Shown here in pieces: positions 61,979 through 64,000 of a stretch of 64,000 nucleotides of DNA; within the stretch, counting starts at the first letter, position 1, and every line of letters starts with the position of its first letter. The notes under the pieces are model-generated. The model was not told the DNA's origin, searched no databases, and saw nothing but the letters and a program-made list of their open reading frames with translations. A program made the position numbers and the translations under genes. Source of the stretch: Streptomyces hygroscopicus (GTDB lineage: Bacteria > Actinomycetota > Actinomycetes > Streptomycetales > Streptomycetaceae); assembly GCF_026168105.1 (NCBI RefSeq), contig NZ_LBMW01000003.1, forward strand, positions 124,001 to 188,000. The letters run 5' to 3'.

Positions 61979-62444
61979 GGCCCGGGAGGCTAGGCATGCG
62001 GCGAGCGCATCGTCTGCCGCTCCGGGTACGCCCGGAACCCGGACCGGCCGGAAGTGTGCTCTGCGTGAAGGAGACGTGTCGAAGCTGTGACGTCGGGGGT
62101 GGGCTCGCCAAACGAGCACGACCCGGGCCTGTGCCGGAGCGTCCCGGCCGGCCGGCCGCACCCCCGGGAACCATCCCGCGTCCGCGTGGACTTTGGCGCG
62201 TACCGCATGTCCGAGGTGCCCCGGAAGGCCACCCGCGTCATGCGTCGCCGCGAAGCTTTCCGCCATCCGGCGATTTCCGGCCTTGTACCCCCCGACCCGC
62301 CGAAGAAGGCCCGGTCCAAGGAATGGGGTTGACGCCGGACCGCGGCGGCGAGCCATGTCAACTACGCGTCTCAACCGGGTACTTGATGTGCGAGACTTCA
62401 ACGATCGGCAATGTTGGTGATCCACGCGCGCGATGGAGTCTTTG
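61979..62444. other. Divergent intergenic region
   Basis: 466 bp upstream of the methyltransferase. GGGTAC at 62377-62382, with GTCA 16 bp upstream, weakly resembles a sigma-B-type promoter (GTTT, spacer, GGGTAT). No gene recognised. Confidence 0.35.
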
Positions 62445-63233
62445 ATGGCGACCGGCACCCCCGACCCTCGGCGGATCGACACCAGTACGGCGCATCCGGC
62501 ACGGGTGTACGACTGGTTGCTGGGCGGCAAGGACAACTACCCGGTGGACGAGGCGGTGGGGAAGCGGCTGCCCGCCGAGGCGCATGACGCCGCTCGGCAG
62601 AACCGCGAGTTCATGCACCGCGCGGCCGCCTGGCTGGCCGGTCAGGGCATCGACCAGTTCCTCGACATCGGTACGGGCATTCCCACCGAGCCGAACCTGC
62701 ATCAGATCGTGCAGGAGACCGTGCCGTCCGCGAGGATCGTCTACACCGACAACGACCCGATCGTGCTGCGGCACGCGGAGGCCTTGCTGATCAGCAAACC
62801 CGAAGGCATCACCGACTACATCGAGGCCGATGTGCGCCGACCGGCGGAGATCCTCGAGCACGCCCGTGGGGTCCTCGACTTCGAGCGACCCATCGCGCTC
62901 TCCTTGATCGCGCTGATGCACTTCATCCCCGACGACCACGAACCCCACGGCATCGTACGAGAACTGCTCGCCGCCCTGCCGTCGGACAGCTACCTCGTCA
63001 TGTCGCACGCCGCGTCCGACATCTACCCCGAACTGGCGGCACGGGCCACCGCCGAGTATGCCAAGGCCGGCATCCATCTCGGCTTCCGTCCCCGCGCCGA
63101 GGTGGCCCGTTTCTTCGACGGCCTGGACCTGGTCGACCCGGGCCTGGTGACGGCCACGGAGTGGTTCAAGGCTCATCCGGTGCCGTCGTCGGAAGGCAGC
63201 GGCGTCTATGCCGGAGTGGCCCGCATCCCCTGA
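62445..63233 (+). CDS. SAM-dependent methyltransferase, DUF574/Methyltransf_19 family
   Basis: A 262-residue protein of the actinomycete-specific DUF574 family. The family signature IDTSTAHPARVYDWLLGGKD is at residues 11-30, with NREFMHRAAAWLAGQGIDQF and motif I FLDIGTGIPTEPN near residue 73, then VYTDNDPIVL. These proteins are numerous in Streptomyces; a few act as methyltransferases in regulation or metabolism, most are uncharacterised. Start at 62445 chosen by GGAG 6 nt upstream; an in-frame ATG at 62433 is less likely. Confidence 0.88.
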   Translation: MATGTPDPRRIDTSTAHPARVYDWLLGGKDNYPVDEAVGKRLPAEAHDAARQNREFMHRAAAWLAGQGIDQFLDIGTGIPTEPNLHQIVQETVPSARIVYTDNDPIVLRHAEALLISKPEGITDYIEADVRRPAEILEHARGVLDFERPIALSLIALMHFIPDDHEPHGIVRELLAALPSDSYLVMSHAASDIYPELAARATAEYAKAGIHLGFRPRAEVARFFDGLDLVDPGLVTATEWFKAHPVPSSEGSGVYAGVARIP

Positions 63234-63441
63234 CGAAGCCGCTGTTCCCAACTCACCCGTGGCGGATGGAGAACCGGGCACGACGACGGGTGGTCAGCCC
63301 CACAGTCCTGGCGCGGTACGAAGCTGCGCTGCCGTGCGGACGGTGCCCGACAACGCGCTCGCCCCGATCCCCCACCGGTTCCCCTCTGGACAACTGAGCT
63401 CCCCGCAGGCAGGAACTCGAGCGCCCACCGATTCGACCGGT

Positions 63442-64000
63442 TCAGGAGGGCGCGCCGGTCAGGACCTCCACTGCGCCGGTGTCGAGCGAGTAGTAGGCGC
63501 CGACCACGGCAAGCGCGCCTTTCCGCACGAGAGGGGCGAGGTCCTGATTGGAGCGCAGTTTGTTCGCGGTCAACTTGATCTGGGCACGGGTCATGGTCTC
63601 GACCGGGTCGGTGCCGCCTTCCCGTACTGCCTGCTTGTACGCCGGCTGCAGAGCCTTGGTGATCGCCTGCAGATTGCCGGGCAGCGGCTTGCCGCCACGG
63701 AGGGACTCGTACGCCGCCTTGACTGCGCCGCATCGCTGATGGCCGAGGACCACGACGAGCGGGGTGCCGCTCGTCATGGGTCCGTACTCGACGGATCCGG
63801 TGACCACCGGGCCGACTGCCTGTCCGCCCGTGCGCATCACGTAGAGGTCACCCAGCCCGGTGTCGAAGAGGAGCTCGGGCGGCACTCGGGAGTCGATGCA
63901 TGAGAGGACCGCCCCGAAGGGCTCCTGTGTCTGGGCCACGAGTTGGCGCCGGTCCGGATCCCGGTCGGGGTGCTGCAGGTGTCCGCTCACCCAGCGCTTG
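63442..64000 (-). CDS. Beta-class carbonic anhydrase (5' end outside window)
   Basis: The 3' part of a beta-carbonic anhydrase, which interconverts CO2 and bicarbonate. Zinc ligands are C in GAVLSCIDSRVPPELLFD and the pair H, C in VVLGHQRCGAVKAAYES; the D-R dyad of CIDSR is present. The frame continues upstream of the window edge (KRWVSGHLQHPDRD), so the start is missing. The C-terminus ends TGAVEVLTGAPS at 63442. Beta-anhydrases often neighbour sulphate or bicarbonate transporters; none is in view. Confidence 0.9.
   Translation of the reverse strand, partial: KRWVSGHLQHPDRDPDRRQLVAQTQEPFGAVLSCIDSRVPPELLFDTGLGDLYVMRTGGQAVGPVVTGSVEYGPMTSGTPLVVVLGHQRCGAVKAAYESLRGGKPLPGNLQAITKALQPAYKQAVREGGTDPVETMTRAQIKLTANKLRSNQDLAPLVRKGALAVVGAYYSLDTGAVEVLTGAPS

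Noticed and set aside
62357..62382. Sigma-B-type promoter upstream of the DUF574 gene
   Set aside because: The -10-like GGGTAC is good but the -35 is a poor match, so it is mentioned only within the intergenic entry.

Overview
The window is high-GC (about 70 percent) DNA with dense, short-gap operons, GTG and TTG starts, rare TTA leucine codons, long GC-rich terminator hairpins and many secreted proteins. Together with a near-copy of the Streptomyces griseus AmfS lanthipeptide system, this points to a Streptomyces chromosome, probably an arm-proximal or accessory part. Everything is read from sequence and family memory; no searches were run.

Layout. 1-1 kb: the 3' end of a class III aminotransferase and an aspartokinase lacking ACT domains. 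1-26 kb: mostly monocistronic stress, redox and secreted genes: ferritin-like protein, aldo/keto reductases, CsbD, two TetR-controlled modules with clear palindromic operators, an NAD kinase, a lipoate ligase-like protein, a three-subunit molybdenum hydroxylase, an SDR and an APC permease behind an AT-rich leader. 26-34 kb: small secreted proteins, a patch of gene remnants (26.8-27.8 kb), a GDSL hydrolase, a C39-like peptidase and a TetR/alcohol dehydrogenase pair separated by three and a half repeated operators. 34-43 kb: zinc carboxypeptidase, a carboxylate-amine ligase, an FAD monooxygenase and an alpha/beta hydrolase.

43.5-50.7 kb is the amf/ram aerial-mycelium lanthipeptide locus. It holds the LanKC synthetase (amfT), the 37-residue precursor (amfS) and two ABC exporter genes (amfB, amfA) on the minus strand, with the response regulator amfR on the plus strand running into the last exporter gene. 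amfR carries two TTA codons.

51.4-61.1 kb is an eight-gene minus-strand operon for a deacetylated amino-sugar exopolysaccharide. It combines an Agd3-like deacetylase, a PelF-like glycosyltransferase, a multi-pass membrane protein, a LegB-like 4,6-dehydratase, a sugar nucleotidyltransferase, a second SDR, a spherulin-4-like protein and a GH114 lipoprotein. The gene set resembles the fungal galactosaminogalactan cluster merged with bacterial Pel, with deoxy-sugar supply genes added. Its first gene carries a TTA codon, so it may share bldA-dependent developmental timing with amfR. I consider this the most interesting system in the window. The window ends with a DUF574-type methyltransferase and a partial beta-carbonic anhydrase.
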